Source of the DNA: Spirochaetaceae bacterium
GTDB lineage: Bacteria; Spirochaetota; Spirochaetia; Treponematales; Breznakiellaceae
Direction of reading: 5' to 3'
NCBI GenBank assembly: GCA_031280115.1
Contig: JAITHF010000061.1
Coordinates: forward strand, 1 to 13,257
Length of the DNA stretch: 13,257 nt
In this document: one piece after another, positions 12,829 through 13,257 of the stretch
Numbering within the stretch: the first letter of the stretch is position 1
Layout of the letters: each line of letters begins with the position of its first letter
Position numbers and translations under genes: made by a program
The notes under the pieces: model-generated
Told to the model about the DNA's origin: nothing
Database searches by the model: none
Seen by the model: the letters and a program-made list of their open reading frames with translations, nothing else

Positions 12829-12949
12829 CATAATGAAACTATATGACGGCGGCTCTCCCGTTAGGGCGCAGTGCGGCCAAAGGACAAACGAATTATGGGG
12901 GCGGTTTTGGCTTTGTCAAGCCCTCTCCGCCGGAATCCGGTCATTTTTT
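12829..12949 (+). ncRNA. Candidate small structured RNA of unknown family
   Basis: The transcript from the 12794 promoter would contain a clear two-part helix. GGCGG (12900-12904) pairs with CCGCC (12927-12931), and inside it GGCTT (12909-12913) pairs with AAGCC (12918-12922). Then comes CCGG-AAT-CCGG (12930-12940) and T6 (12944-12949), which could terminate. Alternative pairings exist, for example TGACGGCGG (12844-12852) with CCGCC and GTCA at the 3' end. I found no SRP, tmRNA or RNase P motif. An alternative is a leaderless 85-aa ORF from the ATG at 12833 to 13090, with a hydrophobic Phe-rich stretch, but its composition looks non-coding. Confidence 0.3.
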
Positions 12950-13124
12950 AATGTATTTTCCAACTTTTTTTTCTTTTCTTTCTTTCTATATATATTCCCG
13001 CTCCGCTTTTCCCGCTTTTTCCGCTCTCTTCGCGTTCATCAAAAAGCCTGCACAGGGCGCATTTGGGGCAGGCTCAACAGGCAGGCCTGAACATACAGCA
13101 CCATCCCGCAGCAAACCGTATACT
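12950..13124. other. Pyrimidine-rich intergenic tract
   Basis: Positions 12952-13035 are very T- and C-rich on the plus strand. Positions 13045-13051 and 13068-13074 form a 7-bp AGCCTGC/GCAGGCT hairpin. TATACT (13119-13124) directly precedes the ATG at 13125. No convincing gene was seen. Confidence 0.4.
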
Positions 13125-13257
13125 ATGCTTGAATATACCAACAAACCGCAGACAAAAAAGTCTGTATTTGACTCAAATACAGCGTCGGTTGACTCAAATA
13201 CAGCGTCGGTTGACTCAAATACAGCGTCGGTTGACTCAAATACAGCGTCGGTTGACT
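13125..13257 (+). CDS. 5' part of a heptapeptide-repeat protein, truncated by the window end
   Basis: The ATG at 13125 opens a frame that runs to the window end without a stop (44 codons). After the 15-residue start MLEYTNKPQTKKSVF come four exact copies of DSNTASV and the beginning of a fifth. The repeat is perfect at DNA level with period 21, so the frame is kept in every unit. There is no Shine-Dalgarno before the ATG. Other frames, including one on the minus strand reading DAVFEST, are also open through the repeat, so strand and frame are probable rather than certain. I do not recognise the protein family. Confidence 0.45.
   Translation, partial: MLEYTNKPQTKKSVFDSNTASVDSNTASVDSNTASVDSNTASVD
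13168..13257 (+). repeat. Perfect 21-bp tandem repeat
   Basis: Units at 13168-13188, 13189-13209, 13210-13230 and 13231-13251 are identical, followed by 6 bases of a fifth at the window end. Each starts TTGACTCAAATACAG. There are no spacers, so it is not a CRISPR array. Confidence 0.95.

Noticed and set aside
12829..12949. SRP (4.5S) RNA, tmRNA or RNase P RNA
   Set aside because: The conserved SRP loop motif, a tmRNA tag-reading frame and RNase P core motifs could not be found, and the length does not fit tmRNA or RNase P.
12833..13090. 85-codon ORF downstream of the strong promoter
   Set aside because: It lacks a Shine-Dalgarno, passes through a pyrimidine-rich tract giving a Phe run, and resembles no family. 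It is kept only as an alternative to the small-RNA reading.
13168..13257. CRISPR array
   Set aside because: The units are contiguous and identical with no spacers, and there are no cas genes in the window.

Overview
The window (about 57% GC by eye) looks like a chromosomal segment of a spirochaete, most likely a Treponema relative of the insect-gut type. This is an inference from the style of the SH3-type lipoprotein, the nicotinate salvage operon, the gene packing and the unusual intergenic repeats. Nothing in the window proves the taxon.

Layout. (1) 1-328: an intergenic repeat unit (80-214) whose right edge abuts a sigma70-type promoter. (2) 329-2817 (+): a radical SAM/SPASM-like enzyme overlapping by 4 nt a UGT-type glycosyltransferase. 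(3) 2770-3256: a mosaic of dispersed repeats. (4) 4841-3257 (-): an operon of a very basic 11-residue leader ORF, a 43-residue small ORF, a C_GCAxxG_C_C redox-type protein and a TDT/SLAC1-family transporter, with a good promoter at 4947-4975. (5) 4985-5680: a second large repeat mosaic. (6) 8900-5658 (-): nicotinamidase, nicotinate phosphoribosyltransferase and a diacylglycerol-kinase-fold lipid kinase, the first two overlapping and the third 13 nt on. (7) 9038-9225 (+): tRNA-Arg(TCG) and tRNA-Lys(CTT), then an intrinsic terminator. (8) 9293-12579 (+): an SH3 lipoprotein and an ABC-F ATPase, 2 nt apart. (9) 12561-13257: another repeat copy, a strong promoter in front of a structured, possibly non-coding transcript, and the 5' end of an ORF with perfect 21-bp (7-residue) tandem repeats that runs off the window.

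The genes are mostly housekeeping. Nicotinamidase and nicotinate phosphoribosyltransferase together form the two-step nicotinamide-to-NaMN salvage route. The radical SAM plus glycosyltransferase pair looks like a small modification cassette of unknown substrate.

The most unusual content is the repeat system. It is a mosaic family bounded by 13-nt mini-hairpins of two interchangeable stem types (CCCCC/GGGGG and CAGCC/GGCTG) with freely varying 3-nt loops. The copies supply the C-termini and stop regions of three genes and apparently the -35 boxes of two promoters. In architecture this resembles REP/REPIN elements, but no mobilising enzyme is present in the window.
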